Source of the DNA: Anaeramoeba flamelloides
Lineage: Eukaryota; Metamonada; Anaeramoebidae
Direction of reading: 5' to 3'
Assembly (NCBI GenBank): GCA_027625915.1
Contig: JANTQA010000012.1
Span: 775,001 to 839,000, forward strand
Length of the DNA: 64,000 bases
Positions within the stretch are counted from its first letter, which is position 1. The number at the start of each line of letters is the position of its first letter. Shown here in pieces: positions 1 through 12,488 of the stretch. The position numbers and the translations under genes are program-made. The notes under the pieces are model-generated. The model saw only the letters and a list, made by a program, of their open reading frames with translations. It was not told the origin of the DNA and did no database searches.

Positions 1-1061
1 CCTTATCAAAATAATAAACTGTTATTATTTTGACTTTGAACATTTAAAAAAAAATATTGTCCAATCTTTTTGAATTTTAAGGAAATTTCATAAATATTTG
101 ATAACTGTTGTGGAAAAAAAGTGAAACTGGAAAAAAAGTGAAACAAGGTTTTTAATTGGGAACATTACTGAAATTGAAAAGTAAGATCAATGAAAAAAAC
201 AATAAATAAATAAATAAAGACAAAATGAAGTCTTCGCCACAATAACAGTTTTTTAAATACTATCTTTTGGTATTGGCTTTTCTTTGATTGATCGATTATT
301 AAAAATTTGTTCAAAAAATTGACTATTTTTGAGATCTCCAAAACCACACCTATAATTTCGATAAACCAAGTAGATTTAAATTGCATTTGTTGGGTTGATT
401 GAAAATAATATAATGGATTATTATTTGAAGTTAATTGGTTTCTTCTTTTTATTGATTTTACTTTTCATTTTCAGTAATGTTCCCAATTAAAAACCTTGTT
501 TCACTTTTTTTCCAGTTTCACTTTTTTTCCACAACAGTAATAAAAAAAATATCAATAGTTTTTGATCCTCAAGGATTTGTCATATTTGAATTTATTTTTC
601 TTGTATTATTAAAAAAAAGTTCAATTAGAAATGATGTTTGTTTCTTTAAACTATCAGAAATTACTAAACCTGAGATCTCAGACAAACAAAAATGTTTTTT
701 GGAACTATATTTCTTTTTTTTGTAGTACAAAAATCAAAAAGTGAATAGAAAAATTTTTTCACAGAATTTATAATTTGGAAAAACAAACTCTTTTTAAAAA
801 TGAAAATTAACTCATTTCTCTCAAGCCAATAAAAGGATTATTTTTTATCGGTTTTCGTTTGAAACTTGGTGAAAATGATTACAAACATACTTTTCGTAAA
901 CAAAGATAAGAAAAGTGACCAATGTCAAAATTCCCCTTATTTTTCTTTCAAAGAATAATTCTCAAAGAAAGAGAATCAAAGGTAAAGAAAAAAAGAGGGA
1001 TTTTAGTGACTAATTAGGGAATTCCAAACACAATTTAGAAAAAACATTTTTTTCAATTGAA
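1..1061. other. Intergenic, upstream of ANK-TKL gene
   Basis: No gene is visible. Positions 104-538 are a terminal-inverted-repeat element (family B, listed separately). The rest is A+T-rich with no recognisable protein. The short open frames here lie inside the mobile element. Confidence 0.6.
104..538. mobile_element. TIR element family B, copy 1 (MITE-like)
   Basis: The left end starts ACTGTTGTGGAAAAAAAGTG and the right end is its reverse complement. The two arms match almost perfectly for about 80 bp and include a direct repeat of GGAAAAAAAGTGAAAC and the subterminal motif TTTTTAATTGGGAACATTA. The interior (about 265 bp) has no transposase. Related copies lie at 14766-15155 and 55708-56102. 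The close arm match suggests this is the youngest of the three. Confidence 0.85.
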
Positions 1062-4000
1062 ATGTCAAGAGTTTCTCATTTCACTAAAAAATTTCCAAAA
1101 TTAAAGAACACAAAGTCTTTCGTTCGTGAAAAGACCGAGTCTACAAAAAACAAAGAAAAGACTATTCACAACTCTACTTTTACAAACAAGAGAAATAACA
1201 ACAGAAATTCAAGCCAACGAAACAACAAACTTCGGAACCAACAAATCCAAAATTCTGGAAGACAATCAAGGGGGTATTCTGGGAAAACAAGCAACAGAGC
1301 CTCTGGTCTCACAAGTAACATTGATTTCTATGTTGGAATGACAAGCAATTATATCACTCCAAACGAAAATTCAAACTTATTTTCCCAATCTACGCCTTCA
1401 CTTCAAAATCCTTTTGAAGAAGAATTAAATAATGTAAAGAACAAAAACACAAATAAACTTAGCACGGGATCTCTCTCGAATCAATTAAGAAGTGACAATA
1501 AAAGTGATTTATATTCTTATGAGGTATCTTTTTCTGAAACAGGATCTGAAGATGATTCTGCTTCAGACTCTGAAACAGAATCTGAAGAGTATTATCCACA
1601 AGATTCTGGAACAGAATCTGAAGATGATTCTGCTTCAGACTCTGAAACCGAGTCCGAATTAGATACAGTTACTTCAAGCGAGACAGAACAAGAAAAAAAG
1701 ACAAAAGAACACTTGGATCCAAATGAAATTAGAGTTCTTCAAACTTTAAATTTGGAAAAAATCAAAAAAGAGTTCGAGAACAAAAGCATAAACAGATTTG
1801 AATTATCTTCGAAGAAAAATGTTTTACACTTTGTTTGTTCCTCTAAAAGGAAAAATTTAGACGTCGTCAAATATTTTGTCCAAAAAGGTGTTGACGTGAA
1901 CACAATTGATCAATTCCAAGAAACGGTTCTTCACAATTTATGTTCCCAAAGGAGACCCAATTTCGAAACAATTCAATTTCTGTTGGAAAATGGTTCAAAT
2001 ACACATCTCCAAAATCTAAATGGTAATTCCGTTTTGCACATTTTAGCCTTAAATAAGGAAATGAAAAACCAAAAATTACTACAATTAGTGTTCAGTCATA
2101 CAACCAAATATGATTTAAAAAACAAAAAGGTTTGTGTTTTTCCGTTTTTTTTTTTTTTATTAGAGCAGTGAAAAAAATACCGGACATGAAAAAAATCCCG
2201 GACAAGATTTTTAATTGTGAATATTAGTCAAATTATTGTGTAATTTCATTTATTTACAATCAATTCCTTTTTTTAAGCTTCCAACTTTTTCAATTATAAC
2301 TCCCCCACTTATTAGAATGATGATTGATGAAATCACACTTGTTCAAAACACCATTCAATCAATCAAAAAACAAGAAGAAAAATTATCATTTTCCAAACTC
2401 TAGTAAACCTCAATAAAACTGGATTGTTTTTCAAAAAAAGTTGATCAACATTAGGCTATCAAACAATTACTTGAGTATTCTAGAGACACCTTACTTTGAT
2501 GGACTTTAGGTAGGTTTATTACTAATCTCATAAAAAAATTGGTTATTTATAATAAGGATTTAATTGAAATTATACAAAAATTTTACTAATAATCACAATT
2601 AAAAATCATGTCCGGGATTTTTTTCATGTCCGGTATTTTTTTCCCAACTATACATTTATTTCCGTTTTTCTGAACAATTCCCTAATTATTTTAATATTTT
2701 GATTTTCTTTTAATTCTTTTAAATTCTGAAAAACCTATTGGGGATTCTCTTGAGTTTTATGTTTTATCTGTTAAGTGTTCTAGGTTTTCTTGAGTTTTCT
2801 GTTTGTTTGTGAAGTGTTCTAGGTTTTTTTTACTTTTTGAAATAAATAGAAAATTTTAATAAATTTTCGGTTTATTTCAAAAAGTAAAAAAAAACCTAGA
2901 ACACTTCACAAACAAACAGAAAACTCAAGAAAAGCTAACGACGATTTTCCAGAATTCAAAAGAATGGAGAAAAATCATAGATTTTACTTAATTCTTTTAA
3001 ATTCTGGAAAAGCTAACAGCGGTTTTTTTTAATTTAAGAAATAAACTGAAAATTAAATAAATTTTCAGTTTATTTCAAAAATTAAAAAAAACCTAACGGC
3101 TGTAAGAGGAAACTAGTTTCCTCCCTTCAAAATAAAAAAAAAAAAAAAAAAAAAATCAATTTTTTTTCTTACAAAAGTGATTTAACCATTCTGGAAAAAA
3201 AAAATGTCAAATCGGTTTTAATTGTAAAATGTTAATAAAAGTTCTAATTTTCAAATATTTTATAACGTATTTTTTGTATATATTAAAACAAAAACCAAGT
3301 CCAAAAATTAGATTGATTATTAGAATTTAAATAGAATTCAAAACAACACATTAAAGCCAAAATTTAAACATGTTCAATTTTTGGCAATTTGAGATTTAAT
3401 AGAAAAACATTTGAGAAAATTCATTTTTTTTGGATTTTTTGATGCTAGGCTATTTTCCTTCATGTGAAATTGGCTTTAAGATTTTAACAATGGGTATTAA
3501 TCAAGTTTGGGGGATTTCAATTTCATATATCTCTATTGATCAGATAAAAAAGAAGCCACAAAATAATTGAAAAATTTTCATTTTCACTACCGTCTTCTTA
3601 CTATTAAAACTGATCTTACAATTAAAACCGATTTGACAATTTTTTTCCATTTGACAATTTTTTTCCAGAATGGTTATTGAAATTCGATTTTTCAAAATAA
3701 AATTTTCTTGAAGATATTTGGGAAGTAAATAATTTTATCCTCAAAATTCAAAACCAATTTTTTTATTTCAAAAATGATTTAAATTGTTATAAGGATTCTT
3801 GTGAATAAGACCAAACAATTTATTAAAAAAATTTTTCAAAATTGAAAATTATTTTTGCAATTTTTTTTCATTTTTTAAAAACCAGAAAACAACTTTTTTA
3901 AATCATTAAAGAAAAAAAAAATTTGCTTAATAGATCTCAAATTAATTGATAAACTGTAGCTAGGCTTCTACCAAATATTCATTTATTGAATCATCTGTAC

Positions 4001-6603
4001 TTCAATTAGTTTTATTGGCAAAGATTTGAATTGAAATATTAATCCTTAAAAAGAATAACCCAATAAAGAAATTATCTTTCTAAATCAATAATCTCCAAGA
4101 TAAAACTAAAAATAAGTTTTCCCATTTTCAAGAATTAACTTAATTTTTAAACAAAATAATAGGTTACTTTTTTTCATTTTTTTATTGGAAATATGTAAAT
4201 TTTGGATTTCAAAAAATAGACTCAGAATTGATTAATTGTTTAGATGAGGTCAACTCATCCATTTCATTAACCCAACACAAATTTCAAAAAAAAATTTTTT
4301 TTGATGATCTTGAAAAGATTTCATTTGATTTTAAAAAATACTACTCCCTTAATTTAAATTTAAATTTTTTTTTATTGACTCAAATTACCAAATTTTCAAT
4401 TTTAAATCCTGTTTTCTAAATAAGAAGTGGTGTGTTTCTGGTTTATTTTAAATATTCCAGTAATACATGAATTAATTCAAGAGATTTAAATAATGTAAAG
4501 TTTTTATTTCACCATTATATATTTCTAACACTGCTGTTAATTGAATTAATATAAAAAATTGAAATAATCTAATTTTTAAAACTATAATCAAATTAGTATT
4601 AAAAAATTGTTTAGAATTGTTAGATGTTTCTTTTCTTTTCTTTTCTTTTTTTTTAAAAAAAAACAATTAAACGATATGTGAAATTTTATCTTAATAAATA
4701 CCTATATATTTAATTTTTTTTTAAAAATCTTGTGAAATTTCTTTTTTGTCTTTATTTGATTTTAATTCAAATTGAATAATTATTTTATATCCCTTAGAAC
4801 CCCAAATATACTAATTACCTTTGAAATAAAATTTTTAATTTGAATTATAATCAAAGAATGGTAAGATATAGAATTTATAAACAATTATATTTGAAAGAAA
4901 ATTTTATATTTAAAAATTGTATAGTTACCTACAATAAAAAAATAACTTGTAAAAAATTTTTCAACCTTTGAAAATTTTTCTTGGTTATATTGTGATTTTA
5001 TTATTTTTCCATCAAATTTTGTCAACAAAAAAATTTTTTTCTTTTTTTGAAAAGTTTGTCTACACATCAAAAACTTATTAGTTTTAATGATTAAAACACA
5101 TCATACTTTCCTGGAAATTTTTTTTGTGTTCTTTGTACCCCAACATTACCTAAAATACTTTTATAAATAATTTATTCAGTACAAAAAATATTTTGACATC
5201 ACACAGAAAATTTGTTTTATCTGTTACTTACCTATCCAATAGCAATATATATATTTGATTCTAAATAATTTAAAAAATAAAAAAAAATAGAAATTAAATT
5301 TTAAAACGATAATATTTTTTTTCATTTTATAATTTGTCACGTTTTTTCAACAAGAATTTTTTTCAAATTTAAATGATTTGGATAATAGTTCGAATCGGAT
5401 TAATAAATGATTTTTTTTTTTTTAATTTTTACTCTTTTTAGTTTTATTTTTTTTTGTTTTTTGTTTATTGTGTGTTCATATTCTTTAAAATAAACCATTC
5501 TTTTGTTATAAATATCACCCAAAAAGTAATATAAACTAAAATTCCAAAAAAAATGAACACCATTTAAACAGTTGAAAGAATAAAAATACCTAAACTTTAC
5601 ATTCAATTTGGAAATAATTTTGATTTTACAAAAGATTTCATTTTATATCTTTTTAGTTTTTTGTTTTCATTTCCTTTTTTCCAATTACCTAATCTGTTTC
5701 GTTAGATCTGGAATTTTTTTTCGATGGGTTGATAGAAGTTTTTGTGTTGAGTTTTGTTGAATAGAAAAATAAAATAAAATTGGAAGATGGTTCTTTTCAT
5801 TTGATCGATCAACAATTATTTGTGTAATTTCAAGAAATTTACCAATACAATTTTTGTTCACGCTCGTTTCATTATTTTGGACACACCAATTTTTTATTTT
5901 TTCATTTTATATTGTTTTCTTTTATTTTGATAAAAACGATTACTTGTAAAAACATTAATAATGTGTAACTTAAATGTGGTTTAATATTACGTTGGAAAAA
6001 TAAAATAAATTGGGATTTTTTTTTTACATATTTTTGATCATGGGTGTGTCCAAATTTTTGGAATGGGGTTTATTTGAAGAATATGGAATTATTTTAGAAA
6101 TTTTTAATTATTTCTTTATCTCAATATCTTTACAATTAAAATCTCCTAGAATAATTTTTTTGAAATTGTGATATTTATCAATTATTTTTTGTATGGTTTT
6201 TATTAATTCTTTTTTTCTATCCTCTCTTCAAAATATAAGTTAATAAAAATTATATTCATTAATCGAATTATTATGATATCTTGGTCTGGATAATGATTTT
6301 CAGAAATGAATGTTTTCTAACTTTTTTTGAATAATATTAGTAATCACCTTTGGCCTTTTTTTTTTCTCAATATGAATTTTTGATTATTGAATAACAAAGG
6401 GTTAAGTCTGGTTTATTTTTGATTTTTTTTTTTTCTGTAAAGAAACAAAAATATATATCAATATAAATGAGAAAAGATTTGGTTCGTGTTTTTTTATCGA
6501 AATTATAATATTCTCTAATATTGAAAGAGGAAAAAAATAATTTCAAGTTTAAAATTTTATTATCTATTTCTTTTTCCAATTTTTTATTATTTATTAAGTT
6601 TTG

Positions 6604-6639
<36 letters not shown>

Positions 6640-7939
6640 CATCTTCTTATTATTACTATTATCACTACTACAATGAATTTTCGTATATTTTGGAAGTGCT
6701 TGTAAATTGTTTTTAAAAATTATATTTCTTTCAATTAAAACCAAAAAAAAAAATTATTTTACATTAAAATTTTTTTCTTGTTGATTTATTCTACAAAAAA
6801 ATGTTAAAAAATACAAAAAAAAAAAATTCAATATGGAATAATAAAACTTGAAATAATACTTTTTTTTGCACTCTATTAATAAATAAATCAATAAATTTTC
6901 TAATAATATTAAAATAAATAAAAAAATGGAATAGGGGTTAACGCCATTGGAACTTTCAAAAGAAGTAAATAATCAACGTTATTCCTATGAATTTGAAAGG
7001 CTATCTTCAAAAAATTTTAATAGCGATATAAAAGAAAGCCAAATCACGGAGTCAAAAAAAAACAAAGTCAAATATTCTTTGGGCGGTGAAACGGAAGAAA
7101 AGACATTAAATGAAATGGTGAGTGATATAGCGTTCTTTCAAGAGATTCCAATTGAGGAATTAACGTTCAATAAAGTGGTTGGGAAGGGTTCATTTAAAAA
7201 GGTGTATCAGGGCACTTGGTTAGATAATCAAGTTGCCATTGCAAAATTAAAGGAATCAACTCAATTCGATCAAAATCAGATTAAAAATTTCCAAAAGGAA
7301 ATTTCTGTCTTGTGTTCATTGAATCACCCACAAATTGTAAGATTTTATGGTGGTTGTACCCAAAACAAAAACAAATTATTATTAATTAGCGAATTCTGCG
7401 AAGGTGGCGATTTATACCAATTCATTCGCTCAGAAAAAACATTTTCTGAAAAATTGAAAATCAAATTTGCATTAGATATTGCAAAGGGTATTCATTATCT
7501 TCATTCTAAAAATATTGTTCACCGCGATTTAAAAAGTTTAAACATTTTATTGGATGAAAACATGAAGGCAAAAATCACAGATTTTGGGCTATCAAAAACA
7601 TTGGATTTTTCTTCGTCGGTATCAAATAACACAATTGTTGGAACTCCGAGGTGGATGGCACCAGAGCTGTTAAGGGGCGAAAGTGATTATTCAAATAAAG
7701 TTGATATTTATGCGTTTGGAATGATCTTGTATGAATTGTCTAGGCGATCTTTACCTTTCGCAAAAATGAATTTTTTTGAATTTGCAATGAATGTTGCGGT
7801 AAAGGGATTAAGACCGCAAATAAATGAATCTGATTTATTTTATAATCTAATAACTAATTGTTGGGATCAAATACCTGATAACAGGCCAGATATTAATTAT
7901 ATTAAAAAAAGTTTACTCGAGATGAATTCACAATATTGA
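1062..7939 (+). CDS. Ankyrin-repeat TKL protein kinase (2 exons)
   Basis: Exons are 1062-2129 and 6935-7939 (690 aa). Residues 1-150 are polar low complexity. Residues 158-205 form an acidic Ser/Asp/Glu repeat. Residues about 250-368 are ankyrin repeats. Residues about 433-685 are a tyrosine-kinase-like (TKL) kinase domain with glycine loop GKGSFKKVY (439-447), Lys460, HRDLKSLN (catalytic Asp554), DFG (572-574) and APE (598-600), so it should be an active Ser/Thr kinase. The second exon has no ATG before the kinase domain other than an internal Met at 7115. Exon 1 ends in phase 0 at aaaaag|gtttgt and exon 2 begins after tggaatag|. The join reads KNKK|GLTPLELSKE, which completes an ankyrin repeat. 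Ankyrin-TKL fusions are common in amoebae. Substrate unknown. Confidence 0.87.
1530..1665 (+). repeat. In-gene tandem repeat coding acidic Ser-rich stretch
   Basis: Two imperfect copies, about 75 bp apart, code for ESEDDSASDSETESE-type sequence within exon 1 of the ANK-TKL kinase. They are in frame and lie between the polar N-terminus and the ankyrin repeats. The composition resembles casein-kinase-2 sites; that role is inference. Confidence 0.7.
2160..2653. mobile_element. TIR element family A, copy 1 (MITE-like)
   Basis: The left end reads TAGAGCAGTGAAAAAAATAC then CGGACATGAAAAAAATCCCG. The right end is the inverse, finishing with CCGGTATTTTTTTCCCAACT. The subterminal motif is TTTTTAATTGTGAATATTA. 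There is no transposase. Copies are at 16161-16670 (full length) and 42221-42434 (right part). It sits just inside the first intron of the kinase gene. Confidence 0.82.
2740..3152 (+). mobile_element. Hairpin-array element, locus 1
   Basis: Consecutive perfect or near-perfect hairpins: 2789-2929 (arms about 58 bp), 2944-3011, 3022-3093, and a short palindrome GAGGAAACTAGTTTCCTC at 3107-3124. Junctions between hairpins read AAAAGCTAACG or AAAACCTAACGGC. The unit ends CTCCCTTCAAAAT followed by about 20 A. The same terminal sequence and poly(A) occur at 30974-31036. There is no open frame. It could be a structured retroposon or a foldback element. It lies in the ANK-TKL intron, in sense orientation. 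Confidence 0.75.
3670..4370 (+). repeat. Dispersed repeat copy 1 (uninterrupted)
   Basis: About 700 bp with matching blocks at 51372-52080 and, for its right part, at 55485-55690. Shared stretches include AAAATTTTCTTGAAGATAT, AATAAGACCAAA, AAAACAACTTTTTT and ACTACTCCCTTAAT. This copy lacks the insertion present at 51597-51860 and so serves as the empty site. It has no coding potential that I can recognise. Confidence 0.65.
5600..6076. mobile_element. Tc1/mariner-like short element (family E), copy 1, with flanking repeat
   Basis: Arms at 5861-5889 and 6041-6076 are inverted (TTTGGACACACC versus GGTGTGTCCAAA, outer part AAATAAACCCC). The family is the same as the transposase-bearing copy at 33845-34886. 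The 260 bp to the left (5600-5860) matches, in reverse orientation, 28050-28320 and 34890-35270, so a longer repeat unit travels with these ends. Confidence 0.62.
6608..6634. repeat. (TA)n microsatellite
   Basis: An uninterrupted run of about 13 TA units within the ANK-TKL intron. Confidence 0.9.
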
Positions 7940-9826
7940 GAAGAGAAAGAAAAATGCTCAAAAATTGTTTTCTAAAATAAATAATATTTTACTTTACTGT
8001 TAATTGAAAAAGAAAACTTTACAAAATTTTCATTCAGTTTTCCAAATAAAAAAAATAAATAATCCAAATAAATTCAACTAATTAATAAACATATTGCTCG
8101 AAAAGTTGAAACCATAATATTACTGATTGGAAATAATAAAGAATTTAAATTTATCTGTGCATATTTTAAACTTTTTTTTTTTTTTTTTTTTTCAACAAAA
8201 TGGAATGGAAATTTTGTTGGATTTATTTTTCAACAAATAGTAAATATATGTCCTTAATAAAATTAAGCACTATTTTTTTCTGATTAATATTTTTCGAAAT
8301 CTAAGTTTCATACTTAATTCAATTAACCACTGGGATATTTTTTTTTTAGAATAAAAACACTCTCAACTTTTGAATATCAAAATTATTTTTTGAAATTACT
8401 GTGCACTTTTTTACTTTTTTTTTGAAAAATTGGGGATGAGAATAGTTTGAAATCAAAGAATAAGTTAATATATTAAATTAGAATGCTTTTCCAGAGAGTT
8501 TATCCTTTTAGTTTAACTTTTTTTTAATTTTACCATTTAAAACTAAAAAAAACATTTGAGGACCAAATTAGTGCCTTTTGTGAAAAGAAAATTCACATAA
8601 TTTAGAATTTATTTTAGTAAATGAGTTAAAACAAGGGACTGAATCTAAAAATATACATTATTTCAAGTATAAATTCAATGATTTTGGCAAAAAAAGTTTT
8701 CCAGAAAAAGTTAAATTGACACTTTATTTATTTTTATTTTATCATTTTGTTTTTTTAATTGTATTAATGGAAAGTATTTGATCAGTTTTTCATTTTTAGT
8801 GTTTTTTGGTTCGTAGGGACATACAAAGATTTATTTTTAATTAAATTGGCTATATTATATTTTTTTTTTAATAAAATTTGAATTTGATAATAAAGAATTT
8901 TTAATTTTTTTTTTTTTACTTTTTCTCTTTTCTTGATTTTAGACTTGGAAAAATAGAATTATGTTAAAAGGTTTGAAGACAAACAAAAATCAAACTTTAC
9001 TTTATCAAGTGTAATTTGAAACAAAATCTAACAATTCATGAATTATTTGTTTTGTAATAAAAAGAGATAATCGTGAGTTGAGCCGATATCACTAATTTCT
9101 AAATTTCTCATTAATTTCTTTTTTTATCATTAATTAAAAGAGTTTCCACAAATTTACCACCTATTTGTGAAAATGTCTTTATCAACCCATAAAATTAAAT
9201 ATATATTTTTTGTCTTGTCACAGAATCTGAAAAAAATTACTAAATAATAAATAACTGACTAAAACATTTTTTATCAGTTTTTCGAATTTTTATTGATTTT
9301 GTAATTCATAATTTTTTTTTTTTAACATATATTAAAACAAAATATTACACAATTTTTACAACTTTTTTTTTTGGATTAGAGCGGATTTGTAAATTAACCT
9401 GATTTTTAAAATATTTGTCAAAAATACTGAATAACTACATTAAAAAAGAAAAGATTGTTAATAATTTACATATTAGTAAAAAGATAATTTGATCGCTAAT
9501 TTACCCATTTGTTATTAAAAATCTAAATATTAACAAATGTACCAAATAAATTTAAAAAAAAAAAAAAAAAACTTTTTAACAAATATGATTTATTTAAATT
9601 AAGAAAATTATTTTCTTGAGAACTGTGTAATTGGAATTATTCATATCATTGACTTTTAAATTCAGGATCGTAAAAGTTAAAACAAAAATAAAATAAAAAA
9701 ATAAAAAAAAAAAAAAAAGCTTTTGAAACTTTTATATAGAAAATCAATTGAAAAAAATAGTGGTATTAATAAGTTTACATGTGTCGTTCTAATTAATAAT
9801 TAATAAAAGGCAATGAGATGAAATTC
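7940..9826. other. Intergenic between ANK-TKL and eRF3 (convergent 3' ends)
   Basis: About 1.9 kb between two converging genes. It is A+T-rich with several A or T homopolymers (for example 8170-8191 and 9553-9570). A stretch near 7998-8043 resembles one arm of the family D elements. No gene is seen. Confidence 0.6.
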
Positions 9827-11687
9827 TTAAAATATATGTGTAACTCTTCCAACTGCAATGGTTTTCCCCATTGTTCTCAATGTAAATATTCCAAGTTGTT
9901 TATTGTTTTTATAAATGTCTAGACAGATTGGCACTGGCACTGAAATTTTCACTACAACTGTTTGGTGTTGTTTCATGAATTTAGGATTTTTTTCAATTAC
10001 TGATTGCTTTTTAACATTTACAACAGCTAAAAATTTTCTTAATGTACACTCGATTGTTGCTGAATGTAAATGCATAACAGCCTGGTATCCAGGGCAGATA
10101 ATGGATTCGTGTTGGATCAGGTTGACTTGTGCTAAGAATCTTTTGCTTACCGGCACTGGGTTCTCGATCGAGGAAAGGACATACCCGACTTTAAATTCAT
10201 CTTCTTCGACACCCTTTAATTTCACCTTTGCGTTTTCGTTGCTGGTCACTTCTTCAATGGGGTAGTCTTGATTGGTCATTCCCATAATTGTAACTTTACG
10301 CTTTAATGGCATCAAAAGATATGATTCGTTCATTGTAAGCTTGCCGGAAACAACTTTACCATAGGCAATCACGCCAGAAGCCCGGTATTTATCAATGATC
10401 GTCATTCTTGTTGACTCTTCTGATAAGTCCTTTGGTGGGTTTAAGTTGTCAAGTTCTTCCAATAAAGTGTTGCCAGTGTACCAGGGACACTTCTTTTGAT
10501 CAAGTGGGATCTTGATACCCTCGCCAGTGATGCCAGAAATCGCGCAGAATTTGACACGGTTTTCAACATCGTACCCAAGCCTCTTTAAAAATGGCCTGAT
10601 CTTTTGTTTGATTTTAAGATATCTCTTTTCAGAATAGTTCACGGTCTTGTCATCGATTTTGTTAACAACAACAATCAAATCTTCAATTCCCATGATTTTC
10701 GAGAGCATTGCATGTTCTCTTGTTTGTCCTCCTTTATTAAATCCTGTTTCGAATTCTCCTTTACGTGAACTAATAATTAAGATCCCAACATCGGCTTGTG
10801 CGGCTCCTCCGATCACTAATTTGGAAATTATTCGTTGGTAGATTAATTAATTAAATGGGGTTTGTTTGTTTTTTTTTTTTTTATTTTTATTTTTATTTAT
10901 TGATTTATTTATCAACAAGTCAAAATTAGTTTTTCTAGTAAAATTTCATTTTTCTCTTTGTTTTTTGGGAAAGGGTATCCCAAAGCAAGAAATTTTGTTT
11001 GAAAAAAAAAAAAAAAAAAAAAGAAAAAAAATTAAAAGCAACCACTTTAGCTTCAAAAAATAAAAAAAAAAAAAAATTAAGAAATGTGATTAAAGTGGTG
11101 TGGTGATTTTTTTGTCGTACCACGTCTTTAATTTTGTTTTCACACTTTTCGTTCAAACAAGTTTTCGATTATACGTAAGAGTATAATTCAAAAAAAAAAA
11201 AAAAAAAAAAAATAGTTAAATATTTACTATTTGGTACAAAAGATCCATGACCTGGTGCGTCAAGAATTGTAAACCTTCTGTTTTCAGTTTCGAAGTATGC
11301 CTTTCCAACTTCTTCTGTTTTTCCTTTTTCTCTTTCATAGTCTGTTAAATCCATAACAAAAGCAAATTTCCATGACTCTCTGTTTTTTTGTTTTGCTTCC
11401 TTTTCATATTTTTCAAGGACTCTTTTTTCGATTTTACCAGACAAAACCATAATGTGTCCTGCAATTGTACTTTTTCCAGCATCTAAGAATTAAAACAAAT
11501 TCAAAAATTATGAATGACCACATTGAATAAAGATGCAAAAAGTAAAAAAAAGGTTTTTAATCAAAAAAAAAAAACAAAAGAGAGTTTAATTACCAACATG
11601 TCCAATAAAGACAAGGTTAATGTGTGATTTGTTAAAAGATTCTTGAATTTTTTCTTCTTCGTTCAAATTTTCTTCTAAATTCGACAT
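9827..11687 (-). CDS. eRF3: Peptide chain release factor eRF3 GTPase (3 exons)
   Basis: Exons on the minus strand are 11687-11594, 11482-11228 and 10815-9827 (445 aa). eRF3 is the translational GTPase that binds eRF1 and drives termination at stop codons in the cytosol. Splicing across intron 1 (111 nt, phase 1) rebuilds the P-loop GHVDAGKST (29-37), and intron 2 (412 nt) rebuilds FVPNMIGGA. Further boxes are DAPGH (G3), NKID (G4) and CAISG (G5). The eRF3 signatures YEREKGKTEEVGKAYFE and FTLRTMGKTIAVGR separate it from EF-1A and HBS1. Domains 2 and 3 are complete. The start is the ATG followed by SNLEEN; the open frame upstream is hydrophobic A+T-rich leader and is unlikely to be translated. 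Only about 22 residues precede the GTPase domain, so the long N-terminal extension (poly(A)-binding-protein contact or prion region of other eRF3s) is absent. Confidence 0.93.
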
Positions 11688-12488
11688 TTTAGTCAGACAA
11701 TAAAAAAAAAAAAAGCAAAATATTTTTTTTAAAAAAATGAAAATTTCAAAAGGGAGAAGGATTGAGTTGTAGAAAATCAAAAGAAATATTCTCAATAAGG
11801 GAATGTATGGTTTTGTGTTTGTTTTGGGTGATTAAAAGGAATTAAGCACAAAATGTATTTGGTCCAAAGATTTGTTGGTATTTCAAATTGGTTTATGGTC
11901 AAAATTTTGGTTGATTAATCTTGTTGTATCCTCCAAATTAACAATCATCGATAACTCTTTGTTTTTCCAGTGCCCACAATAAAGGGCATTTTGACGGAAT
12001 AAATGGATAACATATCATTATGTATTTGTTGAAATTTATTAGTCAAAGAAAAAAAGAAAGTGAAAATTTTTTTAGATTTATTATTCGAATATGGGTCCAA
12101 AAAATTTAAAAAGGATTTCAGCAACTTCAGTAATTATACTTGAAAAGAATAGTGATAAAATAAAGTTTCTAGAATATTAATATTTGTGAATATTGTTCTT
12201 TGAATAATTCTTGATTGGCTTATTATTATATTATGGAAATGGAAAGGACACTTATTTGCTTTTATTGAGTGTGTTTTCAAACAATGATATTCTCAATTCC
12301 CTTTTGGATAAGCAACAATTTACTTTTAAACTTTTTCCAATACTCTTAGAAAAGAGTTTGTAATTCTGAACAAGTTCAGAATTTTCACCAGAACTCGTAA
12401 TTTTTCTCAAGAGGTTCTGTTTTAAGAATAAAACTGTACATGATCTGGGTTTTTATTTTTTTTCAAAAACTTTTTTTCCTTTTAGAAA
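11688..12488. other. Divergent promoter region, eRF3 / TMEM147
   Basis: 800 bp separate two start codons pointing away from each other, so both promoters should lie here. The sequence is A+T-rich and I cannot single out a TATA box or other site with confidence. No repeat element was recognised. Confidence 0.5.

Larger units (their letters stand above)
2130..6934 (+). other. Giant intron (4,805 nt) of ANK-TKL gene
   Basis: The intron carries a family A TIR element (2160-2653), which begins about 30 nt after the donor. It also holds a hairpin-array element (about 2740-3152), a dispersed repeat (3670-4370), a Tc1/mariner-like short element (5861-6076) with its flanking repeat (5600-5860), and a TA microsatellite (6608-6634). 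No other protein-coding exon is visible in it on either strand. Confidence 0.8.

Noticed and set aside
477-725. Open frames of 73 and 82 codons around 165-725
   Set aside because: They fall in or across a TIR element, are Phe/Lys-rich from A+T composition, and match nothing recognisable.
6947-7939. Kinase as a stand-alone gene starting at 6947
   Set aside because: The codon at 6947 is TTG, not ATG, and a stop lies just upstream in frame. The splice to the ankyrin exon restores a repeat, so a separate gene is not supported.
9915-10265. 116-codon plus-strand frame
   Set aside because: It is the complement of the conserved eRF3 exon.
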